Positions 19,784 through 29,185 of a stretch of 64,000 nucleotides of DNA are shown here, piece after piece. This DNA is from Pseudomonas sp. UBA6562 (GTDB lineage Bacteria > Pseudomonadota > Gammaproteobacteria > Pseudomonadales > Pseudomonadaceae). A program made the translations under genes and the position numbers. The DNA lies in NCBI RefSeq assembly GCF_002434265.1, contig NZ_DJJS01000005.1:1-64000 (forward strand). The letters run 5' to 3'. Each line of letters begins with the position of its first letter. The stretch's first letter is position 1. The notes beneath the pieces are model-generated. The model did not search any database. It had not been told where the DNA came from and saw only the letters and a program-made list of their open reading frames with translations.

Positions 19784-20557
19784 ATGCCTGCCATGCACAC
19801 ATTTCTCGGTTTCTATCAGGACATCGGCGCCGCGCTTTCGTTGCTGGTGCTGCTGACCTTCCTCCTCGCCGGCGCGGTCAAGGGCGTGATCGGCCTTGGC
19901 CTGCCCACGGTCGCCATGGGCCTGCTCGGGCTCGGTCTGCCACCGGCCCAGGCGGCGGCACTGCTGATCGTGCCGTCGACCGTGACCAACCTGTGGCAAC
20001 TGGCCTTCGGCGGGCACTTGCGCGCGTTGCTGCGGCGCTTGGGCAGCCTGTTGGCGATGATCTTCCTCGGCACCTGCCTGGGCAGCCTGTGGCTGGGCAT
20101 CGACAGCGGGCCGTGGGCTGCCCATGCCCTGGGCGGCGCCTTGGTGGTGTATGCGCTATACGGGCTGGCGGGTCCGCAACTGCGCGCGGCGCCGCGGCAC
20201 GAACGCTGGCTGGGGCCACTGTGCGGGTTGATCACCGGGGTGGTGACGGCCGCCACCGGCGTATTCGTCATGCCGGCTGTGCCCTATCTGCAAAGCCTGG
20301 GCTTGAGCCGCGACGAGATGGTGCAGGCGCTGGGCCTGTCGTTCACCGTGTCCACCCTGGCCCTGGCGGTGGGCCTGGCGGGGCAGGACGCCCTGGGCGG
20401 TCAGGCACTGGGCGCTTCGCTGCTGATGCTGCTACCGGCGCTGCTGGGCATGTTCGCCGGGCAGTGGCTGCGCCAGCGCATCAGCCCGACCCTGTTCAAA
20501 CGCTGTTTCTTCGTCGGGCTGGGGCTGCTGGGGCTGCACCTGTTGCTCAACGGCTAG
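19784..20557 (+). CDS. TauE/SafE-family anion permease
   Basis: The 257-residue product is an integral membrane protein of the sulfite exporter TauE/SafE family, with about eight hydrophobic helices and the duplicated glycine-rich start of each half (AGAVKGVIGLGLPTVAMG and GLITGVVTAATGVFVMPAV). Substrate cannot be read from sequence; sulfonates, sulfite or other small anions are known for the family. ATG 19784 was chosen; 19793 is possible and would lose three residues. Its end overlaps the convergent ABM gene by 11 bases. Confidence 0.85.
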   Translation: MPAMHTFLGFYQDIGAALSLLVLLTFLLAGAVKGVIGLGLPTVAMGLLGLGLPPAQAAALLIVPSTVTNLWQLAFGGHLRALLRRLGSLLAMIFLGTCLGSLWLGIDSGPWAAHALGGALVVYALYGLAGPQLRAAPRHERWLGPLCGLITGVVTAATGVFVMPAVPYLQSLGLSRDEMVQALGLSFTVSTLALAVGLAGQDALGGQALGASLLMLLPALLGMFAGQWLRQRISPTLFKRCFFVGLGLLGLHLLLNG

Positions 20558-20855
20558 CGGGGCTGAGCATTTCGATGCGCTGAACGTCGAACTCGCCTTC
20601 CAGGTATTCGGCGCGCTGCTCGACGAAGGTGCGCATGTGCGGCAGGGCCATGTGCGTGTTGAAGTCGTGTTCGCTGGCCCAGACCTCGAAGAAGATGAAC
20701 AGGCTCGGATCGTCCAGGTCGCGCAGCATGTGGTATTCGATGCAGCCCGGTTCGCGTCGGCTCGGCTCGACATAGGCGCGGAACAGACGCTCGAAGGCGT
20801 CGGCGCGTTCCGGGTGGGTTTTGGCTTTGAGGATGAAGGCGTGCTGTTGCGTCAT
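20547..20855 (-). CDS. Antibiotic biosynthesis monooxygenase (ABM) domain protein
   Basis: The 102-residue protein is a single ferredoxin-like ABM domain (AFILKAKTHPERADAFERLF near the start, then EPGCIEYHMLRDLDDPSLFIFFEVW). These small dimers include quinol monooxygenases such as YgiN and heme-degrading relatives; catalytic specificity cannot be told. The internal ATG 20855 fits the family length better than the upstream in-frame start at 20960. It is divergent from the MdaB-like quinone reductase, and YgiN and MdaB are functionally linked in E. coli, so a quinone-cycle partnership is plausible. Confidence 0.85.
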   Translation of the reverse strand: MTQQHAFILKAKTHPERADAFERLFRAYVEPSRREPGCIEYHMLRDLDDPSLFIFFEVWASEHDFNTHMALPHMRTFVEQRAEYLEGEFDVQRIEMLSPASR

Positions 20856-21025
20856 GGGCAGGATTCCGCAGAAGTTGAAGTGCGAGTCTATGACAACAGT
20901 AAGGCCAGGATTCGTGATTTTCGCGCAATTATCATTTGCCCCATCGTGGCTGTTTCCCACGCCCGAGGCTGGTTAGTCTGCCGGCCTTCTTAGCGATCCG
21001 GTCGGCAACGACCCCAAGGCCCCCC

Positions 21026-21613
21026 ATGAAAAACATTCTTCTGCTCAATGGCGGCAAACAGTTCGCCCACTCCGACGGCCGCCTCAACCAGACCCTGCAC
21101 GACACCGCCCTGACGCACCTGGACCGTGCCGGCTTCGACCTGCGCCAGACCTTCATCGACGGCGGTTACGACGCCGAGCAGCAGGTGCAGGACTGGCTCT
21201 GGGCGGACGTGGTGATCTACCAGATGCCCGGCTGGTGGATGGGCGCGCCGCACACCGTCAAGCAGTACATGGACGAAGTCTTCACCGCCGGCCACGGCAG
21301 CCTGTACGCGAGCGACGGCCGCACCCGCGCCGACGCCTCGCAGAAATACGGCAGCGGCGGCCTGCTGCAAGGCAAGCGCTACATGATTTCCGCGACCTGG
21401 AACGCACCGCAGCAGGCTTTCGACGACCCGAGCGACTTCTTCGAAGGCAAGGGCGTCGATGCCGTGTACTTCCCCTTCCACAAGGCCCACCAATTCCTCG
21501 GCATGCGCGGGTTGCCGACCTTCCTCGCCACCGACGTGATGAAGCGCCCCAATGTCGAAGCCGCCGTCGCCGCCTACCGGGCGCACCTGAGCGAGGTGCT
21601 GGGCCAGGCGTGA
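21026..21613 (+). CDS. mdaB: MdaB-like NADPH:quinone reductase
   Basis: The 195-residue flavodoxin-fold protein begins MKNILLLNGGKQFAHSDGRL, the N-terminal FAD-binding block of MdaB. It retains the QMPGWWMG and KQYMDEVF segments of the family. It would reduce quinones by two electrons using NADPH, in the cytosol, as protection against redox cycling. The ATG gives the usual length (E. coli MdaB is 193). A LysR gene follows in the same direction after 90 bases. Confidence 0.9.
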   Translation: MKNILLLNGGKQFAHSDGRLNQTLHDTALTHLDRAGFDLRQTFIDGGYDAEQQVQDWLWADVVIYQMPGWWMGAPHTVKQYMDEVFTAGHGSLYASDGRTRADASQKYGSGGLLQGKRYMISATWNAPQQAFDDPSDFFEGKGVDAVYFPFHKAHQFLGMRGLPTFLATDVMKRPNVEAAVAAYRAHLSEVLGQA

Positions 21614-21703
21614 CGCGCTGTGACGCCCGCAGGCGACAAGGCTTGCGATCCTGTGCACGAGCCGTTATCTAGTTCGGTTCATTCCGCAACAGGCCCGTGC
21701 GCT

Positions 21704-22600
21704 GTGAAGACCCGCTCCGAAGAACTCCAGGTATTCGTCACGGTGATCGACTGCGGCTCGATCTCCGCCGCCGCCGAGCAACTGGCGCAGACGCCCTCGG
21801 CGCTCAGCCGCACGCTGTCGCGCCTCGAATCGCGGCTGGGTGTGACCTTGCTCAACCGCACCACCCGGCGCATGGAGCTGACCGAAGAAGGGCGCTTCTT
21901 CCTCGAACGCGCACGGCTGATCCTGGCGCAGATGCACGACTTGGAAGAGCACCTGGCGCTGCACCGCCAGCAGCCGGCCGGGCGCCTGCGGGTCAATGCG
22001 GCCGCGCCTTTCATGCTGCACGCCATCGTGCCGTGGATCGGCGAATTCCGCCGCGCCTACCCAGGCATCGAGCTGGAGCTGAACACCGACGACCTGATCA
22101 TCGACCTGCTCGAACAGCGCACCGACGTCGCCATCCGCATCGGCGAACTGGCCGACTCCAGCCTGCACGCGCGTTCGTTGGGGTGCAGCCCGCTTCTGGT
22201 GTTGGCCAGCCCCGACTATCTGGCGCGTCACGGCACGCCGACCACGGTGGAGGCATTGGAGGGCCACTGCCTGCTCGGCTTCAGCCAGCCGGAAAGCCTC
22301 AACCACTGGCCGCTGCGCCACGCCGAGGGCGACCGCTGGCGCATCCGCCCGCAGGTGCTGGCGTCCAGTGGCGAGACCTTGCGGCAACTGGCCCTGGCCG
22401 GGGAGGGCATCGCCTGCCTATCGCACTTCATGACCCACCACAACATCCGCGCCGGCCGTCTGCAGGTGCTGCTGGCCGAGGCCAACAGCGGCTACCGCCA
22501 GCCGATCCATGCGGTGTACTACCGCAACACGCAGCTGGCGCTGCGCATCCAGTGCTTCCTCGACTTCATCCAGCACAAGCTTGCCGCCTACGCCTGTTGA
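21704..22600 (+). CDS. LysR-family transcriptional regulator
   Basis: The 298-residue regulator has a typical N-terminal HTH (SISAAAEQLAQTPSALSRTL, residues 18-37) and an effector-binding domain of the CrgA/AaeR-like group. GTG 21704 was chosen because the protein then begins just before the conserved EELQVFV block; the frame stays open upstream to 21620. It follows the mdaB-like gene and precedes ggt, so either may be its target. Inducer unknown. Confidence 0.88.
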   Translation: MKTRSEELQVFVTVIDCGSISAAAEQLAQTPSALSRTLSRLESRLGVTLLNRTTRRMELTEEGRFFLERARLILAQMHDLEEHLALHRQQPAGRLRVNAAAPFMLHAIVPWIGEFRRAYPGIELELNTDDLIIDLLEQRTDVAIRIGELADSSLHARSLGCSPLLVLASPDYLARHGTPTTVEALEGHCLLGFSQPESLNHWPLRHAEGDRWRIRPQVLASSGETLRQLALAGEGIACLSHFMTHHNIRAGRLQVLLAEANSGYRQPIHAVYYRNTQLALRIQCFLDFIQHKLAAYAC

Positions 22601-22674
22601 AAGCCGTTTGCGCCGCGCCTTGCCTTGGGCCTTAATGGGCAGTCAAAAAGAACAATTACCCAAGGAAAGTGCCC

Positions 22675-24342
22675 ATGCGTATCGTCATGTTCCAGTCCCT
22701 GGCCGTCACGGCCTTCCTGCTCGGCAGCCCAAACAGCTTTGCCGTGACCCTCGAAGGCGGCGCCGTCGCCGCCCCCGACCAGTACGCGGCCAAGGTCGCC
22801 GCCGACATCCTCAAGCGCGGCGGCAACGCGGTGGATGCTGCGGTCGCCACCGCCTTCACCCTGGCGGTGACCTACCCCGAAGCGGGCAACATCGGCGGCG
22901 GCGGTTTCATGACCCTGTTCGTCGACGGCAAGCCGTATTTCCTCGACTACCGCGAAGTGGCGCCCAAGGCAGCCACGCGCAACATGTACCTGGACGACAA
23001 GGGCGAACCCATCGAGAACCTGAGCCTGGTCGGCGCCCGCGCCGCCGGGGTGCCGGGCACGGTGATGGGGCTGTGGGAGGCGCACCAGAAGTTCGGCAAA
23101 CTCAAGTGGAGCGAGCTGCTCACCCCGGCCATCGGCTACGCCAAGAACGGTTTCACCGTCGCCGAGCAGCAGTACCAGTACCGTGAAGACGCCAAGGGCC
23201 TGTTCAAGGACGGCACCAACTTCAACGACTACTTCGCCAGCATGCAGGCCGGCCAGCCGTTCAAGCAGCCCGAGTTGGCCATGACCCTGGAACGCATCGC
23301 CGACAAGGGCGTCAGCGACTTCTACCAGGGCCGCACCGCCGAACTGCTGGTCGAGCAGATGCAGGCCGACAAGGGCCTGATCACCCGCGAAGACCTGGCC
23401 GGCTACAAGGCCGTGTGGCGCGACCCGATCGCCATCCAGTGGCGCGGCAACGTGGTCTACACCGCGCCGCCGCCAAGCTCGGGCGGTGTCGCGCTGGCGC
23501 AACTGCTGGGCATCAAGGAAGACCGCGCCGCCGACTTCAAGGGCGTGGCGCACAACTCTGCGCGCTACATCCACCTGCTGGCCGAGATCGAGAAGCGGGT
23601 GTTCGCCGACCGCGCCGATTATCTGGGCGACCCGGCCTTCACCAAGGTGCCGGTCGACCAGCTCATCGCCAAGGACTACCTGGCCAAGCGCGCCGCCCAG
23701 GTCAACCCCACCGCCATTTCCGCCACCGACGGTGTGAAACCGGGGCTGGAATCGCACCAGACCACGCATTTCTCCATCGTCGACAAGCAGGGCAACGCCG
23801 TCAGCAACACCTACACCCTCAACCTCGACTATGGCAGCGGCGTGGTGGTCAAGGGCGCAGGTTTCCTGCTCAACGATGAGATGGACGACTTCAGCGCCAA
23901 GCCCGGCGCGGCCAACGTGTTCGGTGTGGTGGGCGGTGCGGCCAACGCTATCGAGCCGGGCAAGCGCATGCTGTCGTCGATGAGCCCGACGCTGGTCACC
24001 CGTGATGGCAAGGTCACCTTGGTGCTGGGCACGCCCGGCGGGTCGCGGATCTTCACCTCGATCTTCCAGGTGATGAACAACCTCTACGACTACGCCATGC
24101 CGCTGGACAAGGCCGTGGCTGCGCAACGCGTGCACCACCAGTTGCTGCCCAAGGACACGATCTATTTCGACAGCTACGCGCCGCTGCAAGGGCCAGCGGC
24201 CGAGGCGTTGAAGAAGATGGGCTATGTGCTGGAGGACCAGGGCTGGAACATGGGCGACGTGCAGGCCATCCGCGTCGAGGGCACCCAGCTGGAAACGGCG
24301 TCCGACCCGCGTGGGCGGGGGCAGGGCATCATCGTCAAGTGA
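22675..24342 (+). CDS. ggt: Gamma-glutamyltranspeptidase, periplasmic
   Basis: The 555-residue precursor has a signal peptide (about residues 1-23, ending SFA). The family autoprocessing site lies at Q362-T363-T-H; T363 becomes the N-terminus and nucleophile of the small subunit. The enzyme transfers or hydrolyses gamma-glutamyl groups of glutathione in the periplasm. The conserved GGGGFM region (IGGGGFMTLF) is present. AAGGAAA precedes ATG 22675 with 6-9 base spacing; a GTG 6 bases upstream is less likely. Confidence 0.95.
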   Translation: MRIVMFQSLAVTAFLLGSPNSFAVTLEGGAVAAPDQYAAKVAADILKRGGNAVDAAVATAFTLAVTYPEAGNIGGGGFMTLFVDGKPYFLDYREVAPKAATRNMYLDDKGEPIENLSLVGARAAGVPGTVMGLWEAHQKFGKLKWSELLTPAIGYAKNGFTVAEQQYQYREDAKGLFKDGTNFNDYFASMQAGQPFKQPELAMTLERIADKGVSDFYQGRTAELLVEQMQADKGLITREDLAGYKAVWRDPIAIQWRGNVVYTAPPPSSGGVALAQLLGIKEDRAADFKGVAHNSARYIHLLAEIEKRVFADRADYLGDPAFTKVPVDQLIAKDYLAKRAAQVNPTAISATDGVKPGLESHQTTHFSIVDKQGNAVSNTYTLNLDYGSGVVVKGAGFLLNDEMDDFSAKPGAANVFGVVGGAANAIEPGKRMLSSMSPTLVTRDGKVTLVLGTPGGSRIFTSIFQVMNNLYDYAMPLDKAVAAQRVHHQLLPKDTIYFDSYAPLQGPAAEALKKMGYVLEDQGWNMGDVQAIRVEGTQLETASDPRGRGQGIIVK

Positions 24343-24399
24343 CTTGGACGAGCCGGCCCACGCCGCGCGAAACGGTTTTTCTGTCAAAACGCGTGGCTG

Positions 24400-24460
24400 G
24401 GTTGGGGCGGCTCTGCCGCCCATCGCGGCTGAAGCCGCTCCCACAAGGTCACTGCATTGG
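24400..24460. repeat. REP-type palindromic element
   Basis: The segment contains GGGGCGGC-TCT-GCCGCCC followed by ATCGCGGCTGAAGCCGCTCC, the Pseudomonas putida-type REP core. It lies between convergent ggt and the chemoreceptor gene. Related copies lie at 29186-29312 and 41825-41886. Confidence 0.8.
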
Positions 24461-24502
24461 CGGGCGCTGAACCTGGGTTCAGCGCCCGCCATAGAGCGCC
24501 GA

Positions 24503-26419
24503 TCAGACTTTGAACTGGCTGACCAACATCTGCAGGTGACCGCCCAGACGCGCCAGCTCGACGCTGGCCGTGGCGGTTTCGTTGCTGGCCGAAGCCGTCT
24601 GTTCCGACACGTCGCGCACATTGAGGATGCTGCGGCTGATTTCTTCGGCCACGGCGCTCTGCTGCTCGGCGGCGGCGGCGATCTGCTGGTTCATGGCCTG
24701 GATGTTCGACACCGTGCCGGTGATGCTGCCCAGCGAAACGCCGGCCTTGCGCGCCAGCTCGACGCTGCTGTCGGTCAGCTCGCGGCTGCCGAGCATGATC
24801 GAGGCGACCTGCTGGGTACCGCGGTGCAGGCCGGCGATCAGAGCTTCGATCTCTTCGGTGGATTTCTGCGTGCGCTGCGCCAGGCCGCGTACTTCGTCGG
24901 CGACCACGGCGAAACCACGCCCGGCTTCACCGGCGCGTGCCGCTTCGATGGCGGCGTTCAGCGCCAACAGGTTGGTCTGCTCGGCCACCGACTTGATCAC
25001 GTCCATGACGCTGCCGATCTTCTGGCTTTCCTGCTGCAAGGTGTTCATCGCCTCGCTGGAGCGGTGCACCTCGCCGGCCAGGCGCTCGATTTGCTCGACC
25101 GCTTCGCCCACCACTTGCTCGCCCACGCGGGCTTCGCCGTCGGCGCTGGTCGCCGCGCGCGAGGCTTGCTCGGCATTGCGCGCCACTTCCTGCACGGTGG
25201 CAGCCATTTCGTGCATGGCCGTGGCCACCTGGTCGGTTTCGATCTTCTGGCTGTTGGCCCCGGCGTTGGTCTGCTCGGTGACCGCCGACAGTTCCTCGGC
25301 GGCGCTGGCGATCTGCGTGACGCTGTCGCGAATGCCGCCGATCAGCTCGCGCAGGGTGGTGGCCATGTGGCTGATGCTCTGTTGCAGCACGCCCAGCTCG
25401 TCACGGCGCGTCACGCGCACGTTGTGGGTGAGGTCGCCATGGGCGATGCGGTCGACCACGCCCAACGTTTCCTGCAAGGGTTTGGTGATCTGGCGGGTGA
25501 TGAGCACCGCTGCCAAGACACCGAACAGCAGGGCCAGCAAGGTTGCGGCGATCTGCAAGGTACGCGCCTGGGCGCTTTCGCTGTCGCGGCGATCGAGCTG
25601 GAGCTTGTACAGGGCTGCGCTGGTCTTGACGATGTCGGCACCTTCGACGGTCATCTCCTGGCGCGCGGTGGCGATGGTCGCCACGGCTTCGCGGAAGGCC
25701 TGGAGGGATTGGCCGTAACCTTGCAACTGCGTGGCGAAAGGTTGCACCGCAGGTTCGCCGGGCAGTTGCCGTTGCAGCTCGTCGGCCGCCAGGCGGGTCA
25801 CTGCGAACTGGTCGAGCGCGGCCTTTTCCTGGGTGGCGTTGGTGTCGGCGATGTAGCTGCGCACGTTCACGCTCAGGCGCAGGAACTGTTGGCGGGCGTT
25901 GCTGATGAGTTGGTAGTTGGCCAGGCGCGTGGCATCGGCCTCCGGCCGGGAGAGCAGGTCCTTGGCCAGCGCTTCCAGGGCCGCATCGGCTTCGGCGGCG
26001 GCGGTGCGCATACGCGTGCGTGCCGTGTTCGAAGCGGCGTAGCCGCCACGCATCAGGTTCAACGACACCTTGTACTGCTCGATGGTCTTGCCCAGCTCGC
26101 CGAGCAGGCGCACGTTCTCTTCGCTCTTGAAGGCCTTGGCCAGGCGTTGCTGTTGCGCGCTGAAGGTGTCGAGTTTGGTCTGGACGTTGGTCGCCGAGGC
26201 GTCGTCGCCATTGGCGATCATGTATTGCAGGCGCGCGACGCGCAGCTCGGTCAGGTCGTTGTTGAGCTGGCCGATATCGCTCATCCAGTTGCTGCGGTCG
26301 ATCAGACCGCCCACGCTGAACCAGCCGGTCAAGGCCAGCAGACCGGTCAAGAGCAGGACCAGGCCAAAGCCCAGTCCCAGTTTTAGGTTGACGCTGATGT
26401 TGGCAAACCAGCTGTTCAT
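24503..26419 (-). CDS. mcpS: Methyl-accepting chemotaxis protein, McpS-like (HBM sensor)
   Basis: The 638-residue chemoreceptor has a transmembrane helix at about residues 11-31, a long periplasmic helical sensor (about 33-285), a second membrane helix (about 288-308), HAMP, and the conserved cytoplasmic tip EQTNLLALNAAIEAARAGE. Sensor length and the ELRVARLQY helix match McpS of P. putida, which senses TCA-cycle acids through an HBM domain; the match and the neighbouring ggt and pcaHG genes support the name. Exact ligands could differ. Transcription probably depends on FliA (site at 26506-26532). Confidence 0.87.
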   Translation of the reverse strand: MNSWFANISVNLKLGLGFGLVLLLTGLLALTGWFSVGGLIDRSNWMSDIGQLNNDLTELRVARLQYMIANGDDASATNVQTKLDTFSAQQQRLAKAFKSEENVRLLGELGKTIEQYKVSLNLMRGGYAASNTARTRMRTAAAEADAALEALAKDLLSRPEADATRLANYQLISNARQQFLRLSVNVRSYIADTNATQEKAALDQFAVTRLAADELQRQLPGEPAVQPFATQLQGYGQSLQAFREAVATIATARQEMTVEGADIVKTSAALYKLQLDRRDSESAQARTLQIAATLLALLFGVLAAVLITRQITKPLQETLGVVDRIAHGDLTHNVRVTRRDELGVLQQSISHMATTLRELIGGIRDSVTQIASAAEELSAVTEQTNAGANSQKIETDQVATAMHEMAATVQEVARNAEQASRAATSADGEARVGEQVVGEAVEQIERLAGEVHRSSEAMNTLQQESQKIGSVMDVIKSVAEQTNLLALNAAIEAARAGEAGRGFAVVADEVRGLAQRTQKSTEEIEALIAGLHRGTQQVASIMLGSRELTDSSVELARKAGVSLGSITGTVSNIQAMNQQIAAAAEQQSAVAEEISRSILNVRDVSEQTASASNETATASVELARLGGHLQMLVSQFKV

Positions 26420-26505
26420 TGCACACGCTCCCTGAAGAAATTTCGCTCACTTGATTCGTCATCGCGGGGCGTTTTTGTTCTTCAGAGCCCGCGGATACCC
26501 GAGAG

Positions 26506-26532
26506 TTATCGGCTGACATCGCGTTCGCTGAA
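26506..26532 (-). promoter_or_regulatory. Probable FliA (sigma-28) promoter of the chemoreceptor gene
   Basis: Read on the minus strand this is TTCAGCGA, 11 bases, then GCCGATAA. The -10 box is a perfect match to the flagellar sigma-28 consensus; the -35 is weaker. It lies 87 bases before the chemoreceptor start, a common position. Confidence 0.7.
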
Positions 26533-26548
26533 ACGCTTTTTCAGCAGA

Positions 26549-26564
26549 ATTTTCCTAGGAAAAT
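26549..26564. promoter_or_regulatory. Perfect 16-bp palindrome upstream of the chemoreceptor promoter
   Basis: ATTTTCCT-AGGAAAAT is an exact two-fold palindrome, located 17 bases upstream of the predicted FliA -35. The length and AT-rich ends suit a dimeric repressor or activator, but no regulator is known for it here. Confidence 0.4.
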
Positions 26565-26684
26565 CTGGCTATAGGCCATTACTGACGGTAGCTGTTTTCC
26601 AGCCAGCGCCGGTGCGCAGGTAGGGAAGGGAGCCGAAACGGACGCGGGCCGCCTACCAGGCAGCCCGCGTTCGGAGCGATCGGT

Positions 26685-27581
26685 TTACAGGTTGCGGGCG
26701 TTGAACGTATCGCACTGGGTGGCGTCACCCTGTTCGAAACCGGTTTTGAACCAGCGTACACGCTGCTGCGAGGTGCCGTGGGTGAACGAATCGGGAACCA
26801 CACGGCCCTGGCCTTGCTGCTGCAAACGGTCGTCGCCAATGGCGTTGGCCGCGTTCAGCGCCTCGTCCACATCGCCCGGTTCCAGCCAGTTCAGGCGTTT
26901 CTGCGCCTGGTAGGCCCAGACCCCGGCGAAGCAGTCGGCTTGCAGTTCCTGGCGCACCAGCAGACCGTTGGCGCCTTCCATGCGCTCGCCACGTTGGCGG
27001 GCAGCCTGCACTTCCTTCGACACGCCGAGCAGGGTTTGCACGTGGTGGCCGATTTCATGGGCGATCACATACGCCTGGGCGAAATCGCCGGCGGCGGAAA
27101 AGCGGGTTTCCATTTCGCGGAAGAACGACATGTCCAGGTACACGCGCTGGTCGGCGGGGCAGTAGAACGGCCCGACCGCCGCCGAAGCGAAACCGCAGGC
27201 CGAATTGACTTGGCCGCTGAACAGCACCAGCTTGGGGTCGCGGTACTGTTGGCCCGATTGGGCGAACAGGGCTTTCCAGGTGTCTTCGGTATCGCCCAGG
27301 ATCGAGGCGACGAAGTCGGCCTGCTGGTCGTTGGCCGGAGGCGCCTTGCCCTCGGTGCCGGCGGGCGCCGCCTGGCGCTGCTCGACATGGCCGCCTTGCC
27401 CGGTCAGTTGGCCGAGGATCTGCAACGGGTCCTGGCCGGTCAGCCAGCCGATGCCGACGATCAGCAGGATCGCCCCCAGGCCCAAGCCTTTGCCACCGCC
27501 GAAGCGCATACCGCCGCCTCCGCCCCCCGAACCTCGGGCATCCACTACGTTGTCGCTACGCCGGCCTTTTCGCCAATCCAT
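26685..27581 (-). CDS. ypfJ: YpfJ-type neutral zinc metallopeptidase
   Basis: The 298-residue protein has a glycine-rich cytoplasmic start, one membrane helix (about residues 34-53, LGLGAILLIVGIGWLTG), and an extracytoplasmic domain with the zinc motif HEIGHH, followed by a downstream block QADCFAGVWAY with the third ligand region. The in vivo substrate of the family is unknown. ATG 27581 follows GCAGGAGACTCTC, a good ribosome site. The gene is divergent from pcaHG. Confidence 0.9.
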   Translation of the reverse strand: MDWRKGRRSDNVVDARGSGGGGGGMRFGGGKGLGLGAILLIVGIGWLTGQDPLQILGQLTGQGGHVEQRQAAPAGTEGKAPPANDQQADFVASILGDTEDTWKALFAQSGQQYRDPKLVLFSGQVNSACGFASAAVGPFYCPADQRVYLDMSFFREMETRFSAAGDFAQAYVIAHEIGHHVQTLLGVSKEVQAARQRGERMEGANGLLVRQELQADCFAGVWAYQAQKRLNWLEPGDVDEALNAANAIGDDRLQQQGQGRVVPDSFTHGTSQQRVRWFKTGFEQGDATQCDTFNARNL

Positions 27582-27659
27582 GAGAGTCTCCTGCAATAAG
27601 CTGTATGAGCTTCGCGCGACGCGATTAGTTCAGGCGGTCGAAGCATCGAAAACGGGCAC

Positions 27660-27683
27660 CTTATCCATAACCAATTCGATAAG
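27660..27683. promoter_or_regulatory. Possible operator upstream of pcaHG
   Basis: CTTATC (27660-27665) and GATAAG (27678-27683) form an inverted repeat with a 12-base spacer, 103 bases before the pcaH start. This could bind a dimeric regulator. It is seen only here and is a weak call. Confidence 0.3.
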
Positions 27684-27786
27684 CGATAGGGCGGTCTTTT
27701 CAATGTTCGGCGGCGTTTACCTCACGGAAACTGCATGTCCGTCTGCCACGCCCAGGCGCCCACAATTCCAAGAGAGGACAATGGCC

Positions 27787-28506
27787 ATGCCCGCCGAGGA
27801 CAATCGCCGCTTCGTGATCCGTGATCGCAACTGGCACCCCAAAGCCCTGACCCCCGACTACAAGACCTCGATCGCCCGTTCGCCGCGCCAGGCGCTGGTG
27901 AGCATTCCACAGTCGATCAGCGAAACCACCGGCCCGAACTTCGCCCACCTGGGCTTCGGCGAACACGACCACGACCTGCTGCTCAATTTCGACCACGGCG
28001 GCCTGCCCATCGGCGAGCGCATCATCGTCGCCGGGCGCGTACTGGACCAGTATGGCCGTCCTGTACCTAACACCTTGGTGGAAATGTGGCAGGCCAATGC
28101 CGGTGGCCGCTATCGGCACAAGAACGACCGCTACCTGGCACCGCTCGATCCGAACTTCGGCGGCGTGGGTCGCTGCCTGACCGACCGCGACGGCTTCTAC
28201 AGCTTCCGCACCATCAAGCCCGGCCCCTATCCCTGGCGCAACGGCCCCAACGACTGGCGCCCGGCGCACATCCACTTCTCCGTGAGCGGCCCTTCGATCG
28301 CCACCAAATTGATCACCCAGCTATATTTCGAGGGCGATCCGTTGATCCCGCTGTGCCCGATCGTCAAATCCATCGCCAACCCCGAGGCGGTGCAGCAACT
28401 GATCGCCAAGCTCGACATGGGCAACGCCAACCCGATGGACTGCCTGGCCTACCGCTTCGACATCGTCCTGCGCGGCCAGCGCCAGACCCATTTCGAGAAC
28501 CGCTGA
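27787..28506 (+). CDS. pcaH: Protocatechuate 3,4-dioxygenase beta subunit
   Basis: The beta subunit carries the catalytic Fe(III) and cleaves protocatechuate to 3-carboxy-cis,cis-muconate in the beta-ketoadipate pathway. With the start at 27787 (239 residues) the four iron ligands fall at Y109, Y148, H161 and H163, that is, exactly the canonical positions after removal of Met. AGAGGA lies 8 bases before this ATG, but only 2 bases before the alternative at 27781, which supports the choice. pcaG follows after 10 bases. Confidence 0.97.
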   Translation: MPAEDNRRFVIRDRNWHPKALTPDYKTSIARSPRQALVSIPQSISETTGPNFAHLGFGEHDHDLLLNFDHGGLPIGERIIVAGRVLDQYGRPVPNTLVEMWQANAGGRYRHKNDRYLAPLDPNFGGVGRCLTDRDGFYSFRTIKPGPYPWRNGPNDWRPAHIHFSVSGPSIATKLITQLYFEGDPLIPLCPIVKSIANPEAVQQLIAKLDMGNANPMDCLAYRFDIVLRGQRQTHFENR

Positions 28507-28516
28507 GGAATCCTAC

Positions 28517-29122
28517 ATGCCTATTCAACTGCTGCCGGAAACCCCCTCGCAGACGGCGGGGCCTTACGTGCACATCGGCCTGGCGCTACAGGCCGCCGGC
28601 AATCCGCCCAGGCCCGAGGAAATCTGGAACCGCCTGGCCAAACCCGAAGCGCCCGGCGAGCACATCCTGCTGATCGGCCATGTCTACGATGGCAACGGAC
28701 ATTTGGTGCGCGATTCGTTTTTGGAGGTGTGGCAGGCCGACGCCGACGGCCGCTACCACGAGGACTACAACCTGGAAAACGCCTTCAACAGCTTCGGCCG
28801 CACCGCCACCACCTTCGACGCGGGGGAGTGGACGCTGCATACGGTGAAACCGGGCGTGGTGAGCAACGCGGCGGGCGTGCCGATGGCGCCGCACATCAAC
28901 GTCAGCCTGTTCGCCCGGGGCATCAACATCCACTTGCACACGCGGCTGTATTTCGACGACGAGACCGAGGCCAACGGCCGATGCCCGGTGCTCAACCTGA
29001 TCGAACAGCCCCAGCGCCGCGAAACCCTGATCGCCCGGCGCTGCGAGGTGGACGGCAAGACGGCCTATCGGTTCGACATGCGTATCCAGGGCGAAGGGGA
29101 GACGGTGTTCTTCGATTTCTGA
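28517..29122 (+). CDS. pcaG: Protocatechuate 3,4-dioxygenase alpha subunit
   Basis: The 201-residue alpha subunit (LPETPSQTAGPYVHIGLA at residues 5-22) is homologous to beta but lacks the iron ligands and completes the active site of the alpha-beta protomer. Length equals that of P. putida PcaG. It is cotranscribed with pcaH. Confidence 0.96.
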   Translation: MPIQLLPETPSQTAGPYVHIGLALQAAGNPPRPEEIWNRLAKPEAPGEHILLIGHVYDGNGHLVRDSFLEVWQADADGRYHEDYNLENAFNSFGRTATTFDAGEWTLHTVKPGVVSNAAGVPMAPHINVSLFARGINIHLHTRLYFDDETEANGRCPVLNLIEQPQRRETLIARRCEVDGKTAYRFDMRIQGEGETVFFDF

Positions 29123-29185
29123 ACCCCGGTAGATAGCGGCGGGTTCGGCACTCCGATCGAGCGCGATGACCAAGGCTCATCCCCT

